Positions 9,615 through 19,317 of a DNA stretch of 64,000 nucleotides are shown here, in pieces (within the stretch, counting starts at the first letter, position 1; every line of letters begins with the position of its first letter). The DNA lies in contig CAWHBF010000029.1 in assembly GCA_963827515.1 (NCBI GenBank), positions 62,001 through 126,000 on the forward strand, in the 5' to 3' direction. The notes beneath the pieces were generated by a model that saw only the letters and a list, made by a program, of their open reading frames with translations, was not told the origin of the DNA and made no database searches. The position numbers and the translations under genes were made by a program. Origin of the DNA: JABFSA01 sp963827515. Its GTDB lineage: Bacteria > Acidobacteriota > Vicinamibacteria > Vicinamibacterales > UBA2999.

Positions 9615-10477
9615 TCAGAGGGACGAGCTGCCCGTGGGCGTCACGCGAGCCCGTGTGCTCAGCAAGGCCCCGATCGTCCCGAAGGCGAAATCGGTCAGCA
9701 ACCTCCTCAACCGGCCTTCCGTTTCCGCCAGGTGACGGTAGTGGCGAAAGCGGCCGAGCCAGCCGGCGTGGAGGCGTGGCTGTTCGGGGTCGATCTCCCA
9801 CGGATGGAGATAGAAGACCGCCGGCCTGCTTCTCTACGTCTGGTTGAGATGCGCAATACCCCAGCGCGTCCACTCGTACGGAAGAATGCGGAAGTACCGC
9901 CGCCGCCGACCGGAAGGTTGAGCGGACCGAGCCGCACGGTCGATCCGGGCACCTCCATCAGCGGCCCCGCACGGCGCTGCATGGAGAAGGGCTCGCGCGG
10001 CGACAACGGAATCCCGTAGCGATCGTGCCGGATCGGGAAGATGCTCGCGTCGTACCAGTAGCCTTCCTCGATCAGGATGTCGAGCGCCCAGAGCGAGCGC
10101 GGCGTGATCGAATAACTCGGCGCGCGGTATCCACCGACGGCGCACCCGCCGGCATCCTCGATGATCGCCTTCGCCCGGCGCACGTCCTCGCGGAACGCCT
10201 CGGGCGTCTGGTCGTAGATCAGGCGGTGCGCGTAGCCATGCGACGCGATCTCGTGCCCGCGCTGCGCGATCGCGCGCACGAGCTGCGGGTGGCGCTCCGC
10301 CACCCACCCGAGCACGAAGAACGTGCTCCGGACCTTGAACTCGTCGAAGATGTCGAGCAGGCGCTCCGTGTTGCGACAGACGCGGCTCTCCATGTCGTCC
10401 CATGTCGAGCGGGGCACGATGCCGTCGAACACGCTGACGTGGAAGTAGTCCTCGACGTCGATGCTCATCGCGTTCAC
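9615..10477 (-). CDS. Polysaccharide deacetylase, XrtA/PEP-CTERM system-associated type
   Basis: About 285 residues from a GTG at 10477. The opening NAMSIDVEDYFHVSVFDG is the hallmark start of this subfamily. It is followed by CRNTERLLDIFDEFKVRSTFFVLG, the histidine motif EIASHGYAHRLIYDQ, GGYRAPSYSIT and the EVPGSTVRLG segment. One shift near 9895 moves the C-terminal part (FYLHPWEIDPEQPR-like, then RHYRHLAE) to another frame, ending at 9615. It is a CE4 enzyme that probably de-N-acetylates the exopolysaccharide in the periplasm. It lies directly between the sugar transferase and FemAB genes. Confidence 0.85.
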
Positions 10478-10516
10478 GACGGGCGTGCGTCACCGGTACC
10501 TGGGCTGGCGCCACGA

Positions 10517-11923
10517 TCACGCGCCTTTTCGCAGCAGGACGGTCTTGATCGTCGAGAAGATGATGAACAGGTCGAGCGCGATCGACATGTGCTTGATGTA
10601 GAACAGGTCGTACTGCAGCTTCTGCAGCGCGTCTTCCACGCTCGCGCCGTAGGTGTAGCGCACCTGCGCCCAGCCGGTGAGGCCTGGCCGCAGCACGTGC
10701 CGCTGACCGATAGAACGGGATCTGCTTCGTCAGCTCGCTCACGAACTCCGGACGCTCGGGCCGAGGACCGACGAAGCTCATGTCGCCACGAAGCACGTTC
10801 CAGAGCTGCGGCAGCTCGTCGAGACGGGTCCGACGAAGCATGCGATCCGAGCGGCGTCACCCGGTGTGTCGCCCTCTTTGGACGGCCCAGACAGGTCCGG
10901 TTCGCGTCTCGGCGTCTTCACGCATGGAGCGGAACTTGTGCAGCGACGAAGATCCGTCCCTGCAGGCCGACGCGGCGCTGGTGGTACAGCACCGGGCCCT
11001 TCGACGTGAGCCGAATCGCCAGGGCGACGAGCGCCATGAGCGGCAGCGGTCAGCACGAGGCCGACGCCGGCGACCACGACGTCGATCAGCCGCTTGGACA
11101 GCGGAGAGCAGGCGCGACTTCTTGAAACCCGGCGAGAAAATCAGCCAGCTCGGCCGCAGGTTCTCAACGGCGATCTTTCCCGTGTACTGCTCGTAGATCG
11201 ACGCGAGATGGTCGAACGTGACGCCGTCCAGCTTCATCTCGAGGAGCTTGTCCATCGGCAGCTTCCCGCGCGAATCGGCCAGGCTCACGACGACCCGGTC
11301 CACGCTCTTCGCTCGGACGATGGACGGAATGTCCTCGATCGTGCCGATCACGCCGGGATTGATGACCGGCGCGCCCACCCGAGCGGGATCGGGATCCACG
11401 AAGCCGACGATCTCGACACCCAGCTCGTGGCGTCTCTCGAACAGCTCGCGCGCCAGATCGACCGCGGCGGCGCTGGTGCCGACGAGGAGCAGCCGCTCGC
11501 GCGGCCGCATGTTCCTGCTCAGCCATTCGAACAGCGAGCCGCCAGCCGGGAATCAGCGACGACGAGAAACAGCGCCGCGATGACGATCACGCCGCGGCCG
11601 ATGATCAAGCGTCGGCAGGACGTAGTAGAGCCCGGCGAGCAGGAACGAGCCGACCGCGAGTGCCTGCACGAGCCGCACGAACAGCTCCCGCCGGTCGGCG
11701 AGCGTCCGGATGTTGTACAGATCGGCGTAGTACAGGCATGCCTTGCAGAACCGCCGCGACGACCAGAAACCTGACGATGCCATCGCCAGCGCGCGATGAA
11801 CTCGGGCGCGTCTGCCCCGAACCGGACGAACGCCGCCGACACGATCGCGCCGACGATGAGCAGTGTCTCAAAGGCGACCAGCCCGACCGATCGGCCCGTG
11901 AGCACGCGCGTGATGGCGAGCAT
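10517..11923 (-). CDS. Initiating sugar (glycosyl-1-phosphate) transferase of XrtA EPS loci, frame-broken
   Basis: Pieces join to about 465 residues in three parts. An N-terminal membrane part starts MLAITRVLTGRSVG. A CoA-binding-like middle domain has RERLLLVGTSAAAVDLARELFE and the segment LLEMKLDGVTFDHLASIYEQY, characteristic of the TIGR03013-type enzymes. The C-terminal bacterial sugar transferase domain has RRTRLDELPQLWNVLRGDMSFVGPRPERP and ends FIIFSTIKTVLLRKGA. The enzyme moves a sugar 1-phosphate from a nucleotide sugar to undecaprenyl phosphate, the first step of EPS repeat assembly. Three or more indels interrupt it. Its start is next to the stop of the tyrosine kinase gene. Confidence 0.85.
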
Positions 11924-12917
11924 CTAGGGGCTCACGATCTCGCTCTTGGGAGGGGCGTAGTCGTAGCCGTAGCCGTGCCGTAGCCCCCATGCGGGACCGA
12001 CCGTCGCTGAGTTCAGCACGACGCCAAGAAGCCGGGATCTGGCCGATCGCATCCATCGCGCGCTTGACCATCGCGTGCGGCGTGGATTCGGCCTTGACCA
12101 CGAGCAGCGCCGCATCGACCATCGACGCCAGCAGGTTCGCGTCGGGCAGCAGGACGAGCGGCGGCGTATCGACGATGATCCAGTCGAAGATCTCGCGGGC
12201 TTCATCGATCAACTGCCGCATGCGCGGAGAGGTCAAGCCTGCCATCGGATCGGTCATGGGCCGTCCTGCCGGCAGCAGCGCCAGCCTGGGCGTCATTTGC
12301 CTCACGACGATGCGGCTTGTTGGCCGCGGGATCCAGCCCGTCGGTCAGACCCGACGACGTCTCGATCCGAAACACCTTGTGCATCGTGGGCCGGCGCAGA
12401 TCGGCGTCGATCACGAGCACGCGCTTTCGATACGAACTGCTGAGGGTCAGCGCGATGTTCGCGGCGGTGAGCGTCTTGCCCTCGCCAGCGACCGCACTGG
12501 CGACCATGACCACCTGCGTCCGATTCGTCGCCTGGGCGTCGTGAAGCACCGCGGCCAACCGCCGGTACTGTTCCCTGCACACCGCCGGCATCCGCCGGTC
12601 GCCCACGATCTTCTCGAACGTCCCCTCGGCGAACCGCTCGTGGGACCGGTGCTCCGACGGATTCCTCGGGCTCGACGGTCAACTTGGTCGGTCCGTCGCT
12701 CGCCGGCGGAACGCTCGCCGGTCTCCGGCGCGGAGGCTCCGGCGGGCGTCCGCGATCGGGTGCGACAGGCTGTCGGTCGGGTGTCTCGTCGGGAAAGGCC
12801 TCATCGGCAAGCGTCGCGGCATCCTGCTCCCACGATCGGGTTCAGGACATCCACGTCCTGATTCTCGTCCTTCGCACCTTCGGCCGCCCGCCGCATCGCT
12901 TCATCAACTCGACTCAT
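11924..12917 (-). CDS. Tyrosine autokinase of XrtA EPS loci (BY-kinase), frame-broken
   Basis: About 325 residues starting MSRVDEAMRRAAEGAK at 12917. BY-kinase features are the Walker A region VAGEGKTLTAANIALTL, the Walker A' motif RVLVIDADLRRPTMHKVF and the Walker B segment FDWIIVDTPPLVLLPDANLLA. A C-terminal tyrosine cluster (HGYGYDYAPP) is where these kinases autophosphorylate. They work with the Wzz-like chain-length protein to control polymerisation. Indels occur near 12310, near 12040 and in the proline-rich linker around 12650-12800. A short AAGGGG ribosome site precedes the ATG. The gene order kinase then sugar transferase is typical of the locus. Confidence 0.85.
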
Positions 12918-13047
12918 TCGGTTCCCCTTATCCACGCCGTTCGGAACAGCGAGAATTTGCGCCGCTTGATCCCGGGCCACGGCCCCGCGCCTGGTCACGC
13001 GGCGCGGCGGCCGCGTCGCGTCGGCGCCCCACCGGAGTCCATCGTGA

Positions 13048-13953
13048 TCAGCCGAGCGGGGCCCGGTGGCGCCGCGGCGCCACGTCCGCGCGCCGCGGTG
13101 GCGAGCCGGCGCGGGCGGCGAGACGTCCTCGCCTGCTACCCTGCAGGTCCAGATCGCGACACACCTCCAGCACCACCTTCGTGTTGACCGGCCGTCGTGC
13201 CGTCGCGAACGCCGTCAGCAAGGCGTTGTCGGCAATCACGTTGAGCGTGCGCGGGATGCCGCGTGCGATCGCTCGTGCATGAGCGTGACCGCCTCGCGGG
13301 TGAACGTCTGCGCGCCGACGCCCCCGGCCGCGCGAATCCGTCCAGCGACGTATGCGCAGCTTTCCTGCAGCGTCAGCGGACTCAACTGGCACCGCAGCGC
13401 CACCCGCTGCTTCAGTTGTCTCAACGACCGCTCGTTCAGCCGATCCGCGAGCTCAGGCTGACCGGCCAGGATCACCGACAGCAGCTTCTCGTCGTTGGTC
13501 TCGATATTCGCCAGCAGCCGTATCTCCTCGAGAAACTCGAGCGGAAGGCTCTGGGCCTCGTCGACGACCAGCACGCTGGACTCGCCGCTTCGCATTGCGG
13601 GCCGCGAGGAGCGCCTCCAGCTCCAGCAGCAACGATCGTCTTGGACTGCAGCCGCCCGCGGGCTCAGCCCGAACCGGGTGGCCAGCATTTCGACGAACTC
13701 GGTCCGATGCAGCGCCGGATTCTGCAGATGCACGCAGTGCACCCGCTCCGGCTGGCGTTCGATCGCCGTGCGGATGATCGTGGTCTTTCCGGTGCCCGCT
13801 TCACCCAGCAGCAGGGTGACACCCTTCCTGCTCGCGATCGCGTACTCGAGGTTGCTGAGCGCCTCCCGGTGTGCGTCGGTCAGCACCAGATACCGGGGAT
13901 TCGGCGTCAGATCGAACGGGCGCTCAGCAGAGCCCGAAAAAGGACTCGTACAT
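13048..13953 (-). CDS. ExeA/GspA-like AAA ATPase, XrtA/PEP-CTERM system-associated type
   Basis: About 300 residues starting MYESFFGL at 13953, the usual start of this subfamily, with a one-base shift before the conserved FDLTPNPRYLVLTDAHREAL. The Walker A is LLLGEAGTGKTTIIR and Walker B is SSVLVVDEAQSLPLEFLEEIRLL; the sensor region is LSVILAGQPELADRL. The C-terminal lid (ARGIPRTLNVIADNALLTAF) lies after another shift near 13260. Such ATPases occur in almost every XrtA EPS locus, but their role there is not defined; by analogy to ExeA they may power assembly of an envelope machine. The ATG overlaps the chain-length gene stop (TGATG). Confidence 0.85.
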
Positions 13954-15558
13954 CAGCGAACCCAGTTGGCGATGTCGTCGATCTTCCAGACGATGACCGC
14001 GATGGCGCCGGCCATGGCCACAAGCGACGCCGACACCGCGACCAGGCGCCGCTTCTTCGCACGCTGGCGCTCCGGACGCGTGACCATCGCGGGAATCACA
14101 GCCAACACCGGCAGCGCGAGGCTCAGCGTGAAGTCGTCTTCGGTGCGGAAGCTCGTGTCTCGATACTCGACGAGCGCAATCAAGCGCCAGGCCGAGCGCC
14201 AGCCCCGCCATCGCGCCCATCATGTTGAGACGGACCCGGTTTGGACTGATCGGCCGCTCCGGCAGGCGAGCCGGATCGATGAGCCTGAACTGCTCGCCAA
14301 TCTGACGACGCTCGAGATCCGCGGCAATCCTCGACTGCTGGCTTCTGCCAAGCAGCGTCCGATATTGCGCGTCGAGCGTCTCGTAGTCGCGCATCAGTTC
14401 GGTCGCTTCCGCTTCGCGACCTGGCGCGGCTTCGACCTTGGCGCGATAGGTCGGCGAGCACGCGCTGCAAGCCGAGCCTCTTCGGCCTGGCTATGCGCGA
14501 TGCGCCTGTCGAGACTCTCGCGCTCCGCCTGCATCTCGGAGAGCCGCTTCAGATCCGCAGGCGCCAGCGTGGAACGCGCAGTCATGACCCCGACGCCGAC
14601 CGGCGCGTTCAGTTCCTCGGCCGCTGCCTTCTCCTCGAGCTCGCGCACGACGCGCATCGCGCGCACGACGTCCGGATGCTCGGGCTTGAGCCTCAGCTGG
14701 AGCGCCTCGAAGGGCCGCGCGAGCCGCCTCCAGCTGCTCCGCCGCCGTCGGGGGGACCGCCTGCCTGATCCCTCGGTGGCGTGTCCCGCTCGTGTCGCCG
14801 CGTTGATCGCCACCAGGTCGGCCATCGTTCTTGTCGAGCACGAGCTGACGGTCGCGGTCGCGGTTGATCGTGTCGGCGACGGCCTGCAGCTGGGTCTGCG
14901 TGCTCTGCATGACCGCCAGGTTCGACTGCACCTGTGTGGGAAGCTCGCCTGCATACCTCTGCCTGAACTGGGCGAACTTCTGCTCGTGATCGGCCAGTTT
15001 CCGCCGGGCCTCTTCGAGCTGCGTCTCGAGGAACTGGCTGGTTTGGTCCGCCTGCACGGTGCGGTCCTGCAGGCTCTCGGTGATGAACTGCGACGCAAGC
15101 CGCTCGGTAACCTGCATCGCCGTGCGCGCATTATCTGCAGCGAACCCCACCGTGAAGGACCCGGCTCGTTCCCGCCCCGTGACACGGGGGATCTGGATCG
15201 AGATGTCCCGCCGCATCAGCTCGATCACGTCCTCCATGATCATCGTGCGTACGCTCTCGCTCGTACAGATTCAGCTCCTGGATGATGCGCTCGAGCCGGG
15301 TTCGACTCTGAATCTGCTGACTAATCGCCTGCAGCCTGGACTCGAGACTGGTCGTGACTGTCGGCTGGACGAAACTCTCCGGCACCTGCTGCGGGATCAT
15401 CAGGATCCGAGCATCCGATCTGTACCTGTTCGGGCAGAAACTGCGTCCCAATCACGGTCGCGACGCGCAACGACCACGAACGGCACGATCCCCAACCATT
15501 TCCGCCGCCAGAGAATCTCCACGTAGTCTTCGGGTCGGTATATCTTGCCGGGAAGCAT
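13953..15558 (-). CDS. Wzz-like polysaccharide chain-length determinant (XrtA type), frame-broken
   Basis: About 520 residues. The N-terminus (MLPGKIYRPEDYVEILWRRKWLGIVPFVV) is the Wzz start with its first membrane segment. A long coiled-coil periplasmic region follows (QTSQFLETQLEEARRKLADHEQKF and MQAERESLDRRIAHSQAEEARLAAR). The C-terminus returns to the membrane (RRLVAVSASLVAMAGAIAVIV). It sets polymer length together with the tyrosine kinase. At least five one-base shifts divide the frame. The start overlaps the stop of the outer-membrane protein gene as TGATG, and its own stop overlaps the ATPase start in the same way. Confidence 0.8.
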
Positions 15559-16889
15559 CAGGGTCTCCTCGCACGTTGAAACAGCGGAGCCCACACGCTC
15601 ACGGACAGGCGAATGGACTGTCCGTCGATAGTCATGGGCGAAAGCCCTGCACAAGGGCGACATCGTCAGCCAACTGCATGACGGTAGTAGACGTACGTCA
15701 GCGCCGTGTTGACATGCCGTGACACGTGCGAACGAGAGTTCGCCGCTGCCGTTCATGGTCTGGATGTCTCCGTAACTGCCGGAGACGCCGCCGCCGAACA
15801 GCGCTCTTCCGCTGAACTGAAGCTGCGTCCTGGGTGCGATGAATCCCCCCACGCCGGCGGTCGCGGAGTCGGAGAATACTGGCTCGGCCCAGGTGTCGGT
15901 GAGACTGAAACCGCGGTCGTACGAGACAGTGCGCATTCCAGGTGCGGCCGATTTCGTGGCTGAGGCGCGCCGCGCCGATCAGCTGAAAGTGAAGTCGTCG
16001 GGTTCAGCCGTCTGGTAGATCGCGGTCCCGGTTGAAAAGGAAAGCATCGTCCGTCGGGAGAGGGAGAGCGAGAGTGCGCGGTTGAAATCCACGCCGACGT
16101 CGATGGTGTGATGCCCGAAGTCATCTCCCTCGTCGTCGTAGAGCGCCTCGAGAATAGATGTACCCTGCGTGGGCAGCCGAGGCCCTTCCCAAGCGTCGCG
16201 GGTCAGGCGGCGCCGCCGATGGTCTGTCTCGCGTACCGATCCGCCTCGCCCTGCGGCTTCGCGGCCGCACGTGGTAGTCGTATCCGGCCTGGACGGACAT
16301 GCGGCGCGAGATGCGGCGCGAGTAGGTCGACCCCCGCCGAATAGGACAGGAAGTGCTCCTCCGAAGAAGGGAAGTCTTCGTCAACAAACGAGGGGTCGTC
16401 GAGGCCCGGCTCGAACAGCTCGGGATATGTCGACTACAGACTGTACGGCTGATAGCTCGCTGCCCCGTGCGCTGAGAAGCCTGCTCCCAACACCACCGAG
16501 GTCCCGACGTTGGCGTAGTCGCGTCTGACGAACTGACTCGTGCCGGCTGGAGTAGTATCGCCCGTTCGTGCCCACCGATGCGCCGAACCCGACGGTCTCG
16601 AGGTTGAGCGAATAGGACAGCACGCCCGACACAGTCTGCACAGCACCCTTGAACTGTTGGCCGGCCTCGCTGGGCGAGAAGACTCTCGCCAGTTCCAGGA
16701 TCGACGAGCGAGATTGTCGCTCCAGCCGGTGCCCAACGATCCCGTGGCTGTCAGCAGCTGTCGAGGTTTCGCCAACACGCTCCGGCGAACAGTCCGCGGT
16801 ACGGCCGCTCCGGCCGCCACTGCGCCTCCGCCCCGTCGGCCGCAAAGAAGGGCCGACACTACGAACATCGATACCAGAAACGGTTTCAT
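15558..16889 (-). CDS. Outer-membrane beta-barrel protein of XrtA EPS loci (TIGR03016-like), frame-broken
   Basis: About 440 residues starting MKPFLVSMFVVSALLCG, a signal peptide, at 16889. The rest shows the alternating polar and aromatic pattern of barrel strands: LTATGSLGTGWSDNL, RTGRYYSS-type strands, RRDYANVGTSVVLGAGFSAH, and a C-terminal strand SIRLSVSVWAPLFQ. Position between the export protein and the chain-length determinant matches the large outer-membrane protein of exosortase loci. It is likely an EPS secretion or anchoring pore. Many frame shifts occur, so the strand count cannot be given. The specific family is assigned from context and general pattern, not from a clear motif. 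Confidence 0.65.
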
Positions 16890-16897
16890 CCTGGTAG

Positions 16898-17576
16898 CTA
16901 CGGAATGATGACCGTGTCGCCAGGCAGCAGGTCGATGTTCTGCTTCAGGTTCTTTCCGGTTCAGCACGTCCTGATAGTTGAACGGCTTGGCCACCTGCTC
17001 CCCGCCTTCGGTGCGCATGATGAGGATTTTCTTGCTGTCGGCGTATTCCTGGAGGCCGCCTGCCATGGCAATCAGCTGCATCACGCTGGTCGGCCCCGCC
17101 AGTGGATACTGGCCCGGCTTGGCCACCAGACCGGTGATAAAGACCTTCCGGCTGTTGATGGCTTTGACGACAACCGTCACAGTCGGGTCTTCCACGAACT
17201 TCGCGGCGGCGGTCTGAATACGCTCCCGCAACTGATCCGGGGTGAGCCCTGCCGCGTGGATATCGTTGAGCAGCGGCACCGTGATCATGCCGTCGGGCCG
17301 TACAGCCGCGTCCGTGGACATGTCCTTCTCACGCCAGAACACCACCGAGAGGGCATCCTCCGGACCGATGACGTAACCGGGGGGTGGAACAACGCCCGCT
17401 GGAATAGCGGGTGCGCCAGGTGCCCCTGCCGGTGTTGGCGCAGTTGTTGGCGCCGGCACGGCCGGTGTGGCCCCCTGGGCTAGAGCCGAGCCGGCCCCCA
17501 GCGTCGCCAGGACCAAGATCGCCCCCGACAACGCGAGGATCAGTTCGCGTGTGCTCACTCGTTTCATCTGCACCAT
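16898..17576 (-). CDS. Polysaccharide export protein (Wza-like), XrtA-system type
   Basis: About 225 residues. It has a signal peptide (LILALSGAILVLATLGAGSALAQG in the first 35 residues), a proline-rich linker, and the Poly_export domain opening YVIGPEDALSVVFWREKDMS with the conserved VRPDGMITVPLL. An SLBB-like part follows (SRKVFITGLVAKPGQYPL and MQLIAMAGGLQEYADSKKI). A shift near 16955 moves the end (NIDLLPGDTVIIP) to a second frame, stopping at 16898. It forms the outer-membrane or periplasmic export channel for the EPS. A GGGAG site seven bases before the ATG fixes the start. It begins 12 bases after the activator gene, so the two are likely co-transcribed. Confidence 0.85.
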
Positions 17577-17587
17577 GTCCGAACTCC

Positions 17588-18691
17588 CTACCGATAGTCC
17601 TTGAACGGAATCTGGCAGTCGTGCTTTCTGAGGAAGTTCAGGAACCGCTTGTAGTCACGCGATTCCATGTTGAAGAGACGCGCCACGATCTTGTAGTTGC
17701 CGCGCGCCTCTTCGAGGCCGCGCCGGACGATTTCGCGGACATTCGCACGCGTGATCTCCCGATCCATGAACAGCGGATATACCGTCGTCCAGAAAGACTC
17801 GTGCTGCTCGATCATGCGCTTATAAAGGTCGTCGGCCACGGTCCGTCGGCGCTCGCGCTTCGGACGCAAAGCCACCCGGTCCTGCACGCGAATTTCCGAC
17901 GAAAGGTGTTCGACCTCGATCGTCGGGCCTGGAACCGTGACGACGAGCCGCTCCATGACGTTCTCGAGCTCGCGGACGTTCCCCGGCCACGAATACTCCG
18001 TCAGCACCTTCATCGCTTCCGGCGACACCGTCGTGATCGACGACCGGTTCTGCGCCAGGAACTGCTCGAGGAATTCTGCCACGAGGAGCGGAATATCCTC
18101 GCGTCGTTCCCGTAACGGCGGGACGACGATGTGAATGACGTTCAGCCGGTAGAACAGGTCCTCGCGGAACGTCCCCAGCTTGATCATGTCCCGCAGATCG
18201 CGATTGGTCGCCGCGATGACCCGCACGTTGAGGTTGCGGCCCGCGCCCTCGGAACCAACTTTTTGGATCTCGCCGGTCTCGAGAAACCGCAGCAGCAAGC
18301 CCTGCATGCGCAACGTCATCTCGCCCACTTCATCGAGAAACGTCGTGCCCATGTGCGCCATTTCCAACTTGCCCGGCTTGTCGCGATAGGCGCCGGTGAA
18401 GCTCCCCTTGACGTGGCCGAAGAGCTCGGATTCCAGCAGGGTCTCGGGTAGCCCCGCGCAATTGACCGGGGCGAAGATATTCGTCGCGCGCGGGCCTCGC
18501 GCGTGAATGCTCTTGGCGACGATTTCCTTGCCGACGCCGCTTTCGCCCGTAATCAGGACTTTGGCATCGGACCGCGCCACGCGATCCACTTCCTGTTGCA
18601 GCGACGCCATCGCCGGACTCTGCCCGACAAGCTGGACGTGCGTCTTCGAACGCATCGCCGAGATCGGACTGACTTTTACGCTTCCCTCCAC
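17588..18691 (-). CDS. Sigma-54 activator without receiver domain (AAA+ plus Fis-type HTH)
   Basis: 367 residues, frame intact. The AAA+ domain begins almost at once (about residue 20): Walker A GESGVGKE, the sigma-54 contact loop GSFTGA (a variant of GAFTGA), Walker B TTFLDEVGEM, the second-region arginines (RLNVIHIVVPPLRERREDI) and YSWPGNVRELEN. The C-terminus (REIVRRGLEEARGNYKIVARLFNMESRDYKRFLNFLRKH) is a Fis-like helix-turn-helix. No response-regulator receiver or GAF domain precedes the AAA+ core, unlike PrsR of other XrtA loci. It activates RpoN promoters, and several candidate elements lie in this window. Activity may be set by expression level or by a partner such as the adjacent PilZ protein. 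The start is a GTG. Confidence 0.9.
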   Translation of the reverse strand: MEGSVKVSPISAMRSKTHVQLVGQSPAMASLQQEVDRVARSDAKVLITGESGVGKEIVAKSIHARGPRATNIFAPVNCAGLPETLLESELFGHVKGSFTGAYRDKPGKLEMAHMGTTFLDEVGEMTLRMQGLLLRFLETGEIQKVGSEGAGRNLNVRVIAATNRDLRDMIKLGTFREDLFYRLNVIHIVVPPLRERREDIPLLVAEFLEQFLAQNRSSITTVSPEAMKVLTEYSWPGNVRELENVMERLVVTVPGPTIEVEHLSSEIRVQDRVALRPKRERRRTVADDLYKRMIEQHESFWTTVYPLFMDREITRANVREIVRRGLEEARGNYKIVARLFNMESRDYKRFLNFLRKHDCQIPFKDYR

Positions 18692-18705
18692 AATAAATCC
18701 TCGGC

Positions 18706-19011
18706 CTACGGGGCCATGAAGCGTGCGATCAACCGGCGGTCATCGGGACTCAGGGCGACAAACCTCGCACCAAGGCGCCATCCGTCCTCCAAACCCTTTG
18801 CCGCCACCCGCTGGACGTGAACACTCGCTCTGAACGGCGACCCGTCGAGCGTCAAGCTCAGACTGCCTTCGGAGCCTACTTCCACCATCTGGTCCGACTG
18901 CAACAACACCCCAGCCACGCTCACATCGAGTAACTGGACGTTAGTGGTTGTGGGAACAATGGCGACTCCGCCCTGAACCGTTCGTCGCGGAGACTTGCGC
19001 CGTTCTTCCAT
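18706..19011 (-). CDS. Single-domain PilZ protein (c-di-GMP receptor)
   Basis: 101 residues covering one PilZ domain. Both c-di-GMP-binding motifs are present: the RxxxR type near the N-terminus (RRKSPRR) and the DxSxxG type (LLDVSVAGVLL), followed by the strand pairs SLSLTLDGSPFRASVHVQRV and WRLGARFVAL. It lies 14 bases upstream of the sigma-54 activator gene, in the same direction. The context suggests that c-di-GMP level is read out next to, and possibly by way of, the activator that drives EPS genes. A sigma-54-like promoter lies just before its ATG. Confidence 0.9.
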   Translation of the reverse strand: MEERRKSPRRTVQGGVAIVPTTTNVQLLDVSVAGVLLQSDQMVEVGSEGSLSLTLDGSPFRASVHVQRVAAKGLEDGWRLGARFVALSPDDRRLIARFMAP

Positions 19012-19026
19012 TCGGGACCGGACGGG

Positions 19027-19042
19027 TGCAAACCCGTCGCCA
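19027..19042 (-). promoter_or_regulatory. Candidate sigma-54 promoter before the PilZ-activator-EPS operon
   Basis: The minus strand reads TGGCGACGGGTTTGCA, with TGGC and TTGC at seven-base spacing. The start would fall near 19017, only about six bases before the ATG at 19011, so the transcript would be nearly leaderless. That short leader is the main reason for caution. Confidence 0.45.
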
Positions 19043-19230
19043 GTTCTAGGAAGATCTTCTGTATGTCGCTATGGGGTAGAACTTTAAGCGCCAAAGGTTC
19101 GGCGTCTGGTGGTCAACAAAAGTCTGCCACTCTGGAACTTATAGTCCCGAGTTTACCAACTTCTCACAGGAATAACCGGGAACCGCAGTGTTTGTGGGAC
19201 CGGCGGGAGGCTTATCGAGCGTTGAGTCCT

Positions 19231-19315
19231 ACAGCGGTTTGCATTCGCCGTAGAGCGCACGTTCAGCGTGCGCGTGTCCGCGAGGCTGAAGCCTCCGCTC
19301 TACGTCGAATCGAAG
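19231..19315. repeat. Dispersed palindromic repeat, type A copy 1
   Basis: Outer arms GCCGTAGAGC and GCTCTACGTC enclose two hairpins (GCACGTTCAGCGTGC and an imperfect GAGGCTGAAGCCTC). The same element, slightly diverged, occurs at 24125-24225 inside a glycosyltransferase gene. It ends three bases before the stop codon of the 670-residue protein gene on the minus strand. Confidence 0.8.
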
Positions 19316-19317
19316 GC

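Larger units (their letters stand above)
19012..19317. other. 306-base gap: promoter and palindromic repeat, no gene
   Basis: Between the PilZ gene start and the stop of the 670-residue protein gene I see only the sigma-54-like element at 19027-19042 and a palindromic repeat at 19231-19315. The bases between (19043-19230) are relatively AT-rich for this window and show no coding pattern; they could hold activator binding sites. Confidence 0.6.
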
